64,000 nt of DNA from Acetobacteraceae bacterium (lineage in GTDB: Bacteria > Pseudomonadota > Alphaproteobacteria > Acetobacterales > Acetobacteraceae), in contig JAKFUL010000019.1 of assembly GCA_021732665.1 (NCBI GenBank), positions 43,250 to 107,249 on the forward strand, written 5' to 3'. Positions 37,470 through 46,976 of the stretch are shown here, one piece after another (the first letter of the stretch is position 1; each line of letters opens with the position of its first letter). A program made the translations under genes and the position numbers. The notes below the pieces were generated by a model. The model ran no database searches and had not been told where the DNA came from. It saw only the letters and a program-made list of their open reading frames with translations.

Positions 37470-39727
37470 GGGACAGCATCGGCGCCGCGCTGCGCCATGA
37501 CAGCGCGCTGCGCCATGCCACCGGGCGCGCACGCTTCCTCGATGACATGGCGGAGCCGGCGGGCATGCTGCATGCCGCGCTGGCCAGCGCCGCGCCGGCG
37601 CATGGCCGCGTCCTGGCCCTGCATCTCGATGCGGCGCGGGCCATGCCCGGCGTGATCAGGGTGATCGGGCCGGCCGATATCCCGGGCGAGAACGACATCG
37701 CCCCCATCGGCAGCGGCGAGCCGATGCTGGCCGACCCGCTGGTCGAGCATGCCGGCCAGTCGCTGGCCATCGTGGTGGCGCGCACCCGTGACCAGGCGCT
37801 GGCCGCGGCCGCCGCGATCACCGCCGAGATCGAGGAATTGCCGCCGGTGCTCGACATCGCGACGGCCTGGGAGCGGCACTCCTGGCTGGTCGGCCCCTTC
37901 ACCATGGCGCAGGGCGATGCCGTGGCCGCGCTGGAAGCCTCGCCGATGACCGCGCGGGGCGAGATGCATCTGGGCGGGCAGGAGCATTTCTATCTCGAAG
38001 GCCAGATCGCCCTCGCCATTCCCGGCGAGGATGGCGACATGCTGATCCATTCCTCCACCCAGCACCCGACCGAGGGCCAGCATGTCGTCGCCCGGGTGCT
38101 GGGTGAGCCCTACCATCGCGTGCAGGTACAATGCCGCCGCATGGGCGGGGCCTTCGGCGGCAAGGAGAGCAATGCGAGCTGGGTGGCCGCCGCCGCCGCC
38201 ATCGCCGCGCGGCTGACCGGCAAGCCGGTAAAGCTGCGGCTGCCGCGCAAGCTCGACATGGCGGCGACGGGCAAGCGTCACCCCTTCCTGTATCGCTGGC
38301 AGGTGGGGTTCGATGCGAGCGGGCGGGTGCTGGCGCTGGACGCCGCGCTGATCGCCGATGGCGGGCATTCGCTGGACATGTCGGCCGGCGTGATCATGCG
38401 CGCCACCACGCATTCGCTGAACGCCTATTCGGTGCCGGCTTTGCGCGTGCTGTGTGGCGCGGTGAAGACCAATCATGTCAGCAACACCGCCTTTCGCGGC
38501 TTTGGCGGGCCGCAGGGTGCGATGCTGATGGATGACGTGCTGGGCCATGTCGCCGCCGCCGCTGGGCTGGATGTGGAGACGGTGCGGGCGAGGAATTTCG
38601 CCGGTGGGGAGAACCCGGCCCAGACGCCCTATGGCCAGGCGCTGGAGGGCGATCTGATCCGGCGCGTCTACGCCGAGGCGCGGGCGGATGCGGGGTGGGC
38701 CGAGCGCATGGCGAGCATCGAGACATTCAACGCCACCCACCCCACGCTGCGGCGGGGCCTGGGGTGTTTCGTCTCGGCCTTCGGCGTCTCCTTCGGCATC
38801 CCGCATCTCAACCAGGCCGGCGCGCTGGTGCATGTCTATACCGATGGCTCCATCCGGCTGAACCATGGCGGCACCGAGATGGGGCAGGGGCTGTTCATCA
38901 AGGTGGCGCAGGTGGTGGCGCAGGTGTTTTCCGTGCCCATCGAGAGCATCGGCATCACCGCCACCTCCACCGAGCAGGTGCCCAATACCAGCGCCACGGC
39001 GGCGAGCACGGGCAGCGACCTCAATGGCTGGGCGGCGTATCACGCGGCCGAGACCATCCGGGGGCGGATGGCGGAGGTGGCGGGGCTGCATTTCGGCTGC
39101 GCCGCCGGCGATGTGCGCTTCGAGGATGGCGAGGTGTTGGGGGCCAGCGGCAATCAGCGGCTGGTGTTTTCCGAACTCGCAAAACTGTGCTGGAAATCGC
39201 GCGTGTCGCTGTCGGCGACCGGCTTCTACGCCACGCCCGACCTGGAATGGGACATGCAGGAGGTGCGGGGCAAACCCTTCTTCTATTTCAGCTATGGCGC
39301 CGCGGTGGCCGAGGTGGTGATCGACACCCTGACCGGCGAGCACCGCGTGCTGCGCGCCCATCTCGTGCAGGATTGCGGCCAGAGCCTGAACCCGGCGATC
39401 GACCGGGGGCAGATCGAGGGCGCCTTCATCCAGGGCATGGGCTGGCTGACCAGCGAGGAGCTGTGGTGGGACCGCGCGGGGCGGCTGCGCACGCTGGGGC
39501 CTTCGACCTACAAGATCCCAGGCTCACGCGATGTGCCGCCGGTGTTCACGACGCGGCTGCTGGAGGCGGCGCCCAATCCGGCGCGGACGATTTTTCGTTC
39601 CAAGGCGGTGGGGGAGCCGCCTCTCCTGCTGGCGGCCGCGGTGTGGAATGCGTTGAAGCATGCCGCCGGCACGCCGCATCTGGATTGCCCGGTCTCTCCC
39701 GAGCGGCTGCTGGCGGCGCGGGGGTAG
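37466..39727 (+). CDS. xdhB: Xanthine dehydrogenase molybdopterin-binding subunit, XdhB type
   Basis: 753-aa Mo subunit, full length. Key segments are 'GQEHFYLEGQIALA', 'GGAFGGKESNASWVAAAA', 'NTAFRGFGGPQGAM', 'HLNQAGALVHVYTDGS', 'GGTEMGQGLFIKVAQ' and the catalytic Glu of 'FRSKAVGEPPLLLA'. The ATG at 37466 overlaps the xdhA TGA. No xdhC, the cofactor insertase normally following xdhAB, is present; the next gene is convergent. The sequence style is that of genuine XdhB, so purine oxidation is plausible, but co-location with the enamidase arm leaves nicotinate oxidation possible. Confidence 0.92.
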   Translation: MRDSIGAALRHDSALRHATGRARFLDDMAEPAGMLHAALASAAPAHGRVLALHLDAARAMPGVIRVIGPADIPGENDIAPIGSGEPMLADPLVEHAGQSLAIVVARTRDQALAAAAAITAEIEELPPVLDIATAWERHSWLVGPFTMAQGDAVAALEASPMTARGEMHLGGQEHFYLEGQIALAIPGEDGDMLIHSSTQHPTEGQHVVARVLGEPYHRVQVQCRRMGGAFGGKESNASWVAAAAAIAARLTGKPVKLRLPRKLDMAATGKRHPFLYRWQVGFDASGRVLALDAALIADGGHSLDMSAGVIMRATTHSLNAYSVPALRVLCGAVKTNHVSNTAFRGFGGPQGAMLMDDVLGHVAAAAGLDVETVRARNFAGGENPAQTPYGQALEGDLIRRVYAEARADAGWAERMASIETFNATHPTLRRGLGCFVSAFGVSFGIPHLNQAGALVHVYTDGSIRLNHGGTEMGQGLFIKVAQVVAQVFSVPIESIGITATSTEQVPNTSATAASTGSDLNGWAAYHAAETIRGRMAEVAGLHFGCAAGDVRFEDGEVLGASGNQRLVFSELAKLCWKSRVSLSATGFYATPDLEWDMQEVRGKPFFYFSYGAAVAEVVIDTLTGEHRVLRAHLVQDCGQSLNPAIDRGQIEGAFIQGMGWLTSEELWWDRAGRLRTLGPSTYKIPGSRDVPPVFTTRLLEAAPNPARTIFRSKAVGEPPLLLAAAVWNALKHAAGTPHLDCPVSPERLLAARG

Positions 39728-39751
39728 GGCTGGCCGCCCGGTTCCGCCGCC

Positions 39752-40702
39752 TTACTCCGCCCGCACCCCCGCCCGCCGTATCAGCGCCCCCCAGCGCGTC
39801 TGCTCGGCCGTGATGAACGCACCAAACGCCTCGGGCGTGCCCGGCGCCGGGTCGGCCGCCTCGGGCTCCAGCCTGGCCCGCGTCTCCGGCTCGGCCAGCA
39901 GGGCGTGGATGGCCTGGTTGATCCGCGCGACCGCCGCCGCCGGCATGCCGGCGGGGCCGACCACCCCGTACCATTGCACCGCCTCGAAGCCCGGCACGGT
40001 GGCGGCGATGGGCGGGATTTCGGGCGCCGCGGCCACCGGCGCCAGGGCGGAGACGCCCAGCGCCCTGATTTGTCCCGCGCGGATCGGCGGCAGGGCGGGC
40101 GGGCCGCCGGTCATGGTCATCTGGATCTGGCCGGCGATCAGGTCGGTCATCATCGGCCCGGTGCCGCGATAGGGCACATGGGTGAAGCGCACCCCCGCTG
40201 CCTCCTGCAAGGCGGAGACCGCGATATGCGTGGCCGAGCCATTGCCGCCCGAGCCATAGGTGATGCCGCCGGGGTCGCGCCGCGCCAGGGCCAGAAACTC
40301 CGCCACATCGCGCACGGGCAGGCCGTTGGTCACCGCCAAAAAATTCGCCACCGTCGCCACCAGGCAGATCGGCGCGAAGGCGCGCTGGAAGTCGTAGGGC
40401 AGGCGGGGATAGAGGCCGGGATTGACCGCCAGCGTGCCGATATGGCCCATCAGCAGGGTGTGGCCATCGGGCGCCGCCTTGGCCACCTGGTCGGCGCCGA
40501 TGGTGCCGCCGGCGCCCGGACGGTTCTCCACCACCACGCTCTGGCCCAGCAGCACGGAGAGACGCTGCGCCACGACACGGCCGATGATGTCGGTGGAGCC
40601 GCCGGGGGTGAAGGGGATGATGAGCCGCATGGGCCGCTCGGGCGCCCAGGTTTGCGCGAAGGCCGGGGTCGCCAGCAGCGGCAGGAGACGGCGCGCGATC
40701 AT
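39752..40702 (-). CDS. Bug/TctC-type substrate-binding protein
   Basis: 316-aa periplasmic binding protein with a short signal (MIARRLLPLLATPAFA). Family marks are 'LIIPFTPGGSTDIIGRVVAQ', 'VVVENRPGAGGTIGADQVA', 'THVPYRGTGPMMTDLIAGQI' and the C-terminal 'WGALIRRAGVRAE'. The ATG at 40702 overlaps the stop of the CoA-transferase gene by 4 bases, so it is the distal gene of a three-gene minus-strand operon with that enzyme and a MaoC-like hydratase. It likely binds the acid that is then CoA-activated by the neighbour (inference). No membrane subunits nearby. Confidence 0.92.
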   Translation of the reverse strand: MIARRLLPLLATPAFAQTWAPERPMRLIIPFTPGGSTDIIGRVVAQRLSVLLGQSVVVENRPGAGGTIGADQVAKAAPDGHTLLMGHIGTLAVNPGLYPRLPYDFQRAFAPICLVATVANFLAVTNGLPVRDVAEFLALARRDPGGITYGSGGNGSATHIAVSALQEAAGVRFTHVPYRGTGPMMTDLIAGQIQMTMTGGPPALPPIRAGQIRALGVSALAPVAAAPEIPPIAATVPGFEAVQWYGVVGPAGMPAAAVARINQAIHALLAEPETRARLEPEAADPAPGTPEAFGAFITAEQTRWGALIRRAGVRAE

Positions 40703-41904
40703 GGCACCACCGCAGCACCCGAGGCGATCATGGCCTCGATCTGCTCCGCGGTGCAGCCCGCCTCGGCCAGCAATTCGCGGGTGTGCTCGCCGATGCGCGG
40801 GGCGGGCAGCGTGGCCTCCCGCATGCCGCCGGAGAAGCGGTTGGCCACGCGGGTGCGGCGCAGCCTGCCTTCCGTGGGGTGCTCCTCGGTGAAGACGAAA
40901 CCTGTGGCTTTCAAATGCGGGTCCTCCAGCAAGCCGTCGATGGTGTTGTAGGGGCCGGCCGGAACGTCGGCCTTGCGAAAGATCTCCAGCCACTCGGCGG
41001 AGGTTTTCTGCGCGATGGCCTCGATGCGGATGGCGAAATACTCCGGCGTGTTCTGGGTGCGGGCGAAGGCGGTGGCGAAGCGCGGGTCGTCGCACAGCTC
41101 CGGCCGGCCGATGGCACGGAAGAAGGCGAAGGCCTGGGCATTGGTGTTCGCCGAGAGCGAGATATAGCCATCCAGCGTCTTGATCGGCTTGCCATCGGGC
41201 GAGAGCAGCCGCGCATCGCCGGAGGGGCCGATGGGCGGGTCGAAACTGGCGGAACCGAGATGCTCGGTCAGCACGAAGCCGGCCATGTTCTCCAGCATCG
41301 GCACCTCGATCATCTCGCCCAGCCCCGTCCTCTCGCGGCGGAAGAGGGCGAAGCCGATGCTTTGCGCCGCGATCAGGCCGGTAATGTGGTCGGCCATCAC
41401 CATCGGCACGTATCTGGGTTCGCCGGTACTTCTCTCGAAGGTCGCGGCGACGCCGCCGGCGGCCTGGATGACGGTGTCGTAGGCGGGTGCTTCGGCATAA
41501 GGCCCGTCCGAGCCGAAGCCCAGGATGGAGCATGCGATGAGGCGCGGATTGGCGGCGCAAAGCCCGGCGGCCCCCAGCCCCAGCCGGGCCAGCGAGGCGG
41601 GGCGGATGTTGGAGACGAAGACGTCGCAGGTGGCGGCCAGGGCACGGACCGCGTCGCGCGCCGGCGCCTGGCGCAGGTCGAGCGCCAGGCTGCGCTTGTT
41701 GCGGTTGAAGTTGATGAACTTGCCGCTCATCGCCGGGTTGCGGCCGATACCGGCCATGTGGCGCAGCAGATCGCCCTCCGGCGCCTCGATCTTGATCACA
41801 TCGGCGCCCTGGTCGGCCAGGGTACGGGTGCAGATCGGGCCGACGACGACCGAGGTCATGTCGAGCACGCGCAGGCCCGCCAACGGGCCATTGTTGCCGG
41901 TCAT
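40699..41904 (-). CDS. CaiB/BaiF family (class III) CoA-transferase
   Basis: 401-aa CoA-transferase. The N terminus 'LAGLRVLDMTSVVVGP' and 'LADQGADVIKIEAPEGD' are typical. The catalytic Asp lies in 'VPMVMADHITGLIAAQSIG', and the C-terminal part has 'RFATAFARTQNTPEY' and 'VPAGPYNTIDGLLEDPHL'. It moves CoA from a thioester to a carboxylic acid in the cytoplasm. Two ATGs are close together; 41904 gives an ATGA overlap with the upstream hydratase stop, 41910 would add two residues. Paired with a MaoC-like hydratase it resembles mesaconyl-, itaconyl- or citramalyl-CoA modules. Substrate unproven. Confidence 0.92.
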   Translation of the reverse strand: MTGNNGPLAGLRVLDMTSVVVGPICTRTLADQGADVIKIEAPEGDLLRHMAGIGRNPAMSGKFINFNRNKRSLALDLRQAPARDAVRALAATCDVFVSNIRPASLARLGLGAAGLCAANPRLIACSILGFGSDGPYAEAPAYDTVIQAAGGVAATFERSTGEPRYVPMVMADHITGLIAAQSIGFALFRRERTGLGEMIEVPMLENMAGFVLTEHLGSASFDPPIGPSGDARLLSPDGKPIKTLDGYISLSANTNAQAFAFFRAIGRPELCDDPRFATAFARTQNTPEYFAIRIEAIAQKTSAEWLEIFRKADVPAGPYNTIDGLLEDPHLKATGFVFTEEHPTEGRLRRTRVANRFSGGMREATLPAPRIGEHTRELLAEAGCTAEQIEAMIASGAAVVP

Positions 41905-42716
41905 GCCCATTCCAGCGTCACGGCCAGCGCCTGGGCGCCCGTGTCATCCGCCGCCCACGCGGCCTGGCGGCTTCCCTCCGGCGGTGCCGCGGCCAAGGTG
42001 AGGGGGCGGTTGACGTAAAGCGGGCGCATGGTGCGGGCCTCATAGCCGGCCAGCCTGCCGGTCGGGTTCGCGCGCAAGGCCGCGCGCAGCAGCAGAAGAA
42101 TGGTCAGCCCACCATTCACCACCAGGGCCGGGTAGCCTTCCGCATCGCGGGTGTAGTCCGCGTCGTAATGGATGCGGTGGCCGTTGAAGGTGATGGCGGA
42201 ATAGCGGAACAGCATGGTCGGGTCGGGCGTCAGGCTTTCGCGCCACAGCGCGATCGCGGGCGCCGGGGTGAGGGCGGAGGGGGCAGAGGCGGCCTCACGA
42301 TAGACCACATCCTGCTCCTCGATGGCCGCGATCTCGCCGGCGCATTCGACCCGGTGGGTGATGGTGACGAACACCATCTTTCCGCTGCGGCCCTGCTTGG
42401 GGGTGATGGCGGTGATCTCGCTGCGTTTGCTGGCGGGCGCACCCAGCCGCAGCGCGCCGCCGGGGAAGCGCAGGCGTCGCCCCGCCAGCATGCGCCTTGG
42501 CAGGGCCACGGGGGGCAGAAAATCCCCGGTTTTCGGGTGGCCATCGGGGCCCAGCGCGGCCTGCGGCGCCACGTCCCAGAAATACAGCGCGACGAAATGC
42601 GGCGGCAGGATCGCCGGCGGCTCCCCTGGCAAATCCAGCAAGGCCCAGGCGCGGCGGGCCAGGCCGGGGGAGATCTCGTCCTGCGTTTCCTGCGCGCGGC
42701 CTATCCAGCTCTTCAT
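41901..42716 (-). CDS. MaoC/FAS1-like dehydratase (mesaconyl-C4-CoA hydratase-like)
   Basis: 271-aa double-hotdog-type protein. The N-terminal half (1-140) is a FAS1-like dehydratase domain with 'LPPHFVALYFWDVAPQ' and 'GGALRLGAPASKRSEITAI'. The C-terminal half has the MaoC-like core 'LFRYSAITFNGHRIHYDADY', in which the Asn-x-His-x2-His-x-Asp residues are the likely hydratase site, followed by 'YPALVVNGGLTILLLL'. Homologues hydrate mesaconyl-C4-CoA or 3-methylfumaryl-CoA. It is the first gene of its operon and coupled to the CoA-transferase. It is divergent from a short-chain dehydrogenase by 45 bases. I chose the ATG at 42716 from the domain start. Confidence 0.82.
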   Translation of the reverse strand: MKSWIGRAQETQDEISPGLARRAWALLDLPGEPPAILPPHFVALYFWDVAPQAALGPDGHPKTGDFLPPVALPRRMLAGRRLRFPGGALRLGAPASKRSEITAITPKQGRSGKMVFVTITHRVECAGEIAAIEEQDVVYREAASAPSALTPAPAIALWRESLTPDPTMLFRYSAITFNGHRIHYDADYTRDAEGYPALVVNGGLTILLLLRAALRANPTGRLAGYEARTMRPLYVNRPLTLAAAPPEGSRQAAWAADDTGAQALAVTLEWA

Positions 42717-42761
42717 GCCCGACACCTTGCCGCGCGGCGGCGGCGGCGTGAAGCTGGGGGG

Positions 42762-43502
42762 ATGGAAACGACAGAGAGAGTGGTCATCGTCACCGGCGCC
42801 GCGCAGGGCATCGGCTTCGCCATCGCCCAGGGTTTCGCCGGGCAGGGGGCGCGGGTGGTGGTGGCGGATCTCAAAGGCTCGGCCGTGGCCGCGGAAAAAC
42901 TGGGCGGCACGGGGGTGGATTGCGACGTGGCCGATGCGGCCGGTGTGGAGGCCATGGTGGCGGCGGTGATGGCCCGGCATGGGCGCATCGATGTGCTGGT
43001 GAACAATGCCGGCATCTTCACCGCACTGCTGCCGGGGCCGCTGGAGGAGATCACCCCCGAGGCCTGGCGGCGCGTCATGGCGGTGAATGTGGACGGGCTG
43101 TTCCTGACCGCTCGCGCCGTGGTGCCGGTGATGAAGGCCCAGGGGTCAGGCGCCATCCTGCATATCGGCAGCGCCACGGCCTTCAAGGGCAACCCCTTGA
43201 TGCTGCATTACGTCACCAGCAAATCCGCGGTGCTCGGCCTGACCCGTTCCATGGCCCGCGAATTGGGGCCGCATGGCATCAGGGTGAACAACCTCGCACC
43301 CGGCTATACGCTGAGCGAGGGGATGCTGGGCAATGAGGTGCAGCTCCGGCGCGGCCGGCAGAAGAACATCGATGAGCGGGCGGTGAAGCGCGACATGATG
43401 CCGCAGGATCTGGTGGGTGCCGCGCTGTTCCTCTGCGGCGAGGGTGCCGGCTTCATCACCGGGCAGACGCTGGTGGTGGATGGCGGGGTGTTCATGCACT
43501 GA
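42762..43502 (+). CDS. Short-chain dehydrogenase/reductase
   Basis: 246-aa classical SDR. It has cofactor motif 'VIVTGAAQGIGFAIAQ' at residues 8-23, Asp in 'VVVADLKG' favouring NAD(H), 'VLVNNAGIF', catalytic Ser in 'ILHIGSATAFKG', YxxxK in 'HYVTSKSAVLGLTRSM', and the C-terminal 'ITGQTLVVDGGVFM'. It is cytoplasmic, probably a tetramer. It is divergent from the hydratase/CoA-transferase operon with only 45 bases between starts, so promoters must overlap. In context it may reduce an aldehyde or oxidise a hydroxy acid or hydroxyacyl-CoA produced by those enzymes. Exact substrate unknown. Confidence 0.93.
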   Translation: METTERVVIVTGAAQGIGFAIAQGFAGQGARVVVADLKGSAVAAEKLGGTGVDCDVADAAGVEAMVAAVMARHGRIDVLVNNAGIFTALLPGPLEEITPEAWRRVMAVNVDGLFLTARAVVPVMKAQGSGAILHIGSATAFKGNPLMLHYVTSKSAVLGLTRSMARELGPHGIRVNNLAPGYTLSEGMLGNEVQLRRGRQKNIDERAVKRDMMPQDLVGAALFLCGEGAGFITGQTLVVDGGVFMH

Positions 43503-43519
43503 GCCACCCCGCCGTCGCA

Positions 43520-44200
43520 TCACTTGATCGGCGAGATCGATGTCGGCTTGAGGATCATCGTGGTTTGGGTCTTCAGCGGTGCCACCTGCGCGGTCGCGCG
43601 GCCGAATTCCGCCCAGCCCGGATCGGCTGCCATCGCCGCACGCCGGCGGTCACGGTCGCCCAGGCCGGCATAGGCCCACATGAACACCACCTGGTTGATC
43701 GGCCCGCATTCGCCGAAGCCCATGAACAGGAACTGACCGAGATGTTTCTGCTGCACCGGCAGGCCGATCTTCTCGTACATCTCCAGCCAGGCATTCATCT
43801 TGCCAGGATGAAAATCATAGGTGCGGTGGTCGATGATCAGCCCCTCGCCGGGGAAGCTGCGCATGAAGGGCTGGCCGGGGGCCTGGATGGGGCTGAAGGG
43901 GACGGTCTTCAGCAGCTTGTTTTCCTGCGCCGCCAATGCACCCAGCCTGGCGTTTTCGGCCAGGAAGGCATTCCAGGCCGGGTCGGCGGCGCGGGCGACC
44001 ATGCCGCGGTCGCGGTCATCGATATCGGCGAAGCCGCGCAGGAAGACCACGCGGTTGAGCGGCCCGACCTCGACGGTGAAATGGCCGATCAGCGGGCCCA
44101 TATGCTGGTTGGATGGGCCGCTTCCCTGCGTGGCGTAGAGGTTGATCCAGGCCGGCAGCTTGCCGGGGTGGGCGGTGTAGATGCGTTGCTCGACATACAT
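43520..44200 (-). CDS. NIPSNAP family protein
   Basis: 226-aa protein with two ferredoxin-like NIPSNAP repeats. The first opens 'MYVEQRIYTAHPGKLPAWIN', the second 'IIDHRTYDFHPGKMNAWLE'. Each repeat continues with a 'G-x-F/L-N-Q-V-V-F' type strand ('GPLNRVVFLRGFAD', 'GPINQVVFMWAYA') and a DRDRR helix. I chose the ATG at 44200, which begins the first repeat; the upstream ATG adds 12 unrelated residues. Biochemical function is not known for bacterial members, which are frequent in catabolic clusters. It converges on the SDR gene (17 bases) and is divergent from the aminotransferase. Confidence 0.88.
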   Translation of the reverse strand: MYVEQRIYTAHPGKLPAWINLYATQGSGPSNQHMGPLIGHFTVEVGPLNRVVFLRGFADIDDRDRGMVARAADPAWNAFLAENARLGALAAQENKLLKTVPFSPIQAPGQPFMRSFPGEGLIIDHRTYDFHPGKMNAWLEMYEKIGLPVQQKHLGQFLFMGFGECGPINQVVFMWAYAGLGDRDRRRAAMAADPGWAEFGRATAQVAPLKTQTTMILKPTSISPIK

Positions 44201-44316
44201 CGGGCGATCCTCCTGTTTGCGGGCGCAGTGCCGCATGCGCGCGGGGCCGGGTCAATCGGGGTGACAGGTCAGGGTTTTGCGGCGTAGCTTGCGTGATCGC
44301 TCTGCCGGAGGCCCCG

Positions 44317-45714
44317 ATGTCGCTCACCAACCAGCCCGATCCCGAAGCCCGCGCCCGCGTGGTGAAGCAGGACCTCGACAATGTCATCCACCCGCTGCTG
44401 CAGCACCGCGCGCTGGAGCAGAAGCAGATGGTGGTGACCGGCGCGCAGGGCTCCACGATCGTCGATGCCGATGGCACGACCTATCTCGACGCCATGGCCG
44501 GGCTGTGGTGCGTCAATATCGGCTATGGCCGCACCGAGCTCGCGCAGGTCGCGGCCGAGCAGATGCAGCAGATGGCCTACTACCCGCACACCGCCATGAA
44601 CCTGCCCGCCGCCGAGCTGGGGGAGCAGATCAATGGCCTGATGGGCGGCGGCTACCACACCTATTTCGTGAATTCGGGAAGCGAGGCCAACGAGGCCGGC
44701 TTCAAGATCGCCCGGCAATACGCCAAGCATGAATTCCCCGGCGATTTCCGCTTCAAGACCATCAGCCGCTACTACGCCTATCACGGCACCACGCTGGCCA
44801 CGCTGGCGGCCGGCGGCATGGGCGACCGGAAAGGCAAGTTCGAGCCTTATGCCGGCGAGTTCGTACACGTCCCCGCACCCACCTGCTACCGCTGCCCGCT
44901 CGGCCTGGAATACCCGAGCTGCGGCGTCGCCTGCGCCAAGGCCATCGAGACCACCATCCTGGGCGAGGGGCCGCAAAGCGTCGCCGAGGTGATCGTGGAG
45001 CCGATCATGTCCGGCGTCGGCGTGGCCGTGCCGCCCGATGAATACCTGCCGATGGTCGAGGCGATCTGCCGCAAATACGACCTGCTGCTGCATGTCGACG
45101 AGGTGATCAATGGCTTCGGCCGCACCGGAAAGATGTTCGGCCACCAGCATTATGGCGTGAGCCCGGACATCATGGCCGTCGCCAAGGGCATCGTCTCGGC
45201 CTACCTGCCGATCGCCGCGACCGTGGTGAAGAACCATGTCTTCGAGAGCTTTCTGGGCGAGGTATCGGAGGCGCGGCAGGTGATGCAGGTCAACACCTAT
45301 GGCGGCCATCCGGTGGCGGCCGCGGTCGCCGTGCGCAATATCGAGATCATGCTGGAGGAGAAGCTGCCCGAGCGCGCGGCTTCAATGGGCGCCTATCTGA
45401 TGGACGGGCTGAAGGCGGCTTTGTTCAAGCATCACATCACCGGCGACATCCGCGGCAAGGGGCTGCTGCTGGGCATCGAGCTGGTGACGGACCGGGAAAG
45501 CCGGGTGCAGCTCGATGGCGCGCTGGTCGGCGGCGTGGTCGATTTCTGCCGTGCGCATGGCGTGATCGTGGGGCGTTCGGGCGGCGGTGCCCGGCATTCC
45601 AACACCATCGTGCTCTCGCCGCCGCTGGTGATCACGCGCAGCGAATGCGACACGCTGATCGAGGTGTTGGACCAGGCGCTGGCGGCCACCGTGGCCAAGC
45701 TGGCCGGGGCCTAA
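44317..45714 (+). CDS. Class III PLP-dependent aminotransferase (taurine/omega-amino acid type)
   Basis: 465-aa omega-aminotransferase. It has '[20 protein letters not shown]', '[19 protein letters not shown]', '[16 protein letters not shown]', the Cys-rich '[19 protein letters not shown]' typical of taurine-pyruvate aminotransferases, Asp in '[15 protein letters not shown]', and the PLP Lys in '[10 protein letters not shown]'. It transfers an omega-amino group, for example from taurine, beta-alanine or a diamine, to pyruvate or similar. I chose the ATG at 44317, preceded by GGAGG; a GTG 8 codons upstream lacks a site. Its stop overlaps serS by 4 bases tail to tail. Precise amino donor unknown. 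Confidence 0.9.
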   Translation: MSLTNQPDPEARARVVKQDLDNVIHPLLQHRALEQKQMVVTGAQGSTIVDADGTTYLDAMAGLWCVNIGYGRTELAQVAAEQMQQMAYYPHTAMNLPAAELGEQINGLMGGGYHTYFVNSGSEANEAGFKIARQYAKHEFPGDFRFKTISRYYAYHGTTLATLAAGGMGDRKGKFEPYAGEFVHVPAPTCYRCPLGLEYPSCGVACAKAIETTILGEGPQSVAEVIVEPIMSGVGVAVPPDEYLPMVEAICRKYDLLLHVDEVINGFGRTGKMFGHQHYGVSPDIMAVAKGIVSAYLPIAATVVKNHVFESFLGEVSEARQVMQVNTYGGHPVAAAVAVRNIEIMLEEKLPERAASMGAYLMDGLKAALFKHHITGDIRGKGLLLGIELVTDRESRVQLDGALVGGVVDFCRAHGVIVGRSGGGARHSNTIVLSPPLVITRSECDTLIEVLDQALAATVAKLAGA

Positions 45715-46970
45715 CCCAGCCGCGTCAACCCGCCCATATAGGGGTGCAACACCTCAGGGAGGGCGATGGAGCCGTCCTCCTGCTGGTGGGTTTCCAGCAC
45801 CGCGATCAGCGCGCGGCCGACGGCGACGCCGGAGCCGTTCAGGGTGTGGACGAACACCGTGTCCTTGCCGCGCTTGAAGCGGGCATTCATCCGGCGCGCC
45901 TGGAAGGCGTGGGTGTTGGAGCAGGAGGAGATTTCCCGCCAAGCCGCCTGCCCCGGCAGCCAGACCTCCAGGTCATAGGTTTTCGCCGCGCCGAAGCCGG
46001 TGTCGCCGGCGCACAGTAACTGGCGGCGCCAGGTCAGGCCGAGCGCGGTGAGGATGGCCTCGGCGCAGCTTGTCATGCGCTCGTGCTCGGCCTCGCTGTC
46101 TTCGGGGCGGGTGATGGAGACGAGCTCGACCTTGTGGAATTGGTGCTGGCGCAGCATGCCGCGGGTGTCGCGGCCGGCGGAACCGGCCTCCGAGCGGAAG
46201 CTGGGGGTGAGCGCGGTGTAGCGGAGCGGTTCGACGGGCTCGGGGATGATTTGTTGGGCCACGAGGTTGGTCAGCGGCACCTCGGCGGTGGGGATGAGGT
46301 ATTTGTCGCCGGTCTTGAACAGGTCTTCCTCGAATTTCGGCAGTTGCCCGGTGCCGTAGAGGGTGGCGGCGTTGACCAGCAGAGGGGGCGCGACCTCGGT
46401 GTAGCCATTCGGGCCGGAATGGGTGTCGAGCATCCATTGGCCGAGCGCCCGCTCCAGCCGGGCGAGCGCGCCCTTCAGCACCACGAAACGGCTGCCGGAC
46501 AGGCGACCCGCGGTCTCGAAATCCATCAGGCCGAGGGCCTCGCCGAGTTCGAAATGTTGCTTTGCCCCGAAGTTGGGGCGGGCGGGTTCGCCGTGCTGGC
46601 GCAGGGTGATGTTGGCGGATTCGTCGGCGCCTTCGGGGATTTCGGGGGCCAGGATGTTGGGGAGGGAGGAGAGCAGGTCGGTCAGCTCGGCTTCACGTTG
46701 CGCGAGAACCTCCACCGTGCTCTGCGCAAGATCCTCGACGATCCCGCCCATCAGGCGCTCGACCTCGGCGGTGTCGCCGCGGCCCTTGGCCATGCCGATG
46801 GCCTTCGCGCGTTCATTCCTGGCTTTTTGTGCGGCCTCGACCTTCAAAATGGCGTCGCGTCGGAAGGCATCCAGGGTGAGAATTGCGGAGCTTTGTGCGG
46901 GCAGCCCACGCCGCGCCATCTCGGCATCGAACGCCTCTGCATTCTGCCTGATCCAGCGAATATCATGCAT
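45711..46970 (-). CDS. serS: Serine-tRNA ligase
   Basis: 419-aa class II aminoacyl-tRNA synthetase that charges tRNA-Ser and tRNA-Sec with serine. The N-terminal coiled coil (about 25-105) includes '[20 protein letters not shown]'. The catalytic core has motif 2 '[19 protein letters not shown]' followed by 'HQFHKVELV', and motif 3 '[16 protein letters not shown]'. Full length. It is the last gene of the tatB-tatC-hypothetical-serS block, the usual alphaproteobacterial order apart from the small inserted gene. It converges on the aminotransferase with a 4-base overlap. Confidence 0.98.
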   Translation of the reverse strand: MHDIRWIRQNAEAFDAEMARRGLPAQSSAILTLDAFRRDAILKVEAAQKARNERAKAIGMAKGRGDTAEVERLMGGIVEDLAQSTVEVLAQREAELTDLLSSLPNILAPEIPEGADESANITLRQHGEPARPNFGAKQHFELGEALGLMDFETAGRLSGSRFVVLKGALARLERALGQWMLDTHSGPNGYTEVAPPLLVNAATLYGTGQLPKFEEDLFKTGDKYLIPTAEVPLTNLVAQQIIPEPVEPLRYTALTPSFRSEAGSAGRDTRGMLRQHQFHKVELVSITRPEDSEAEHERMTSCAEAILTALGLTWRRQLLCAGDTGFGAAKTYDLEVWLPGQAAWREISSCSNTHAFQARRMNARFKRGKDTVFVHTLNGSGVAVGRALIAVLETHQQEDGSIALPEVLHPYMGGLTRLG

Positions 46971-46976
46971 GTCGCG

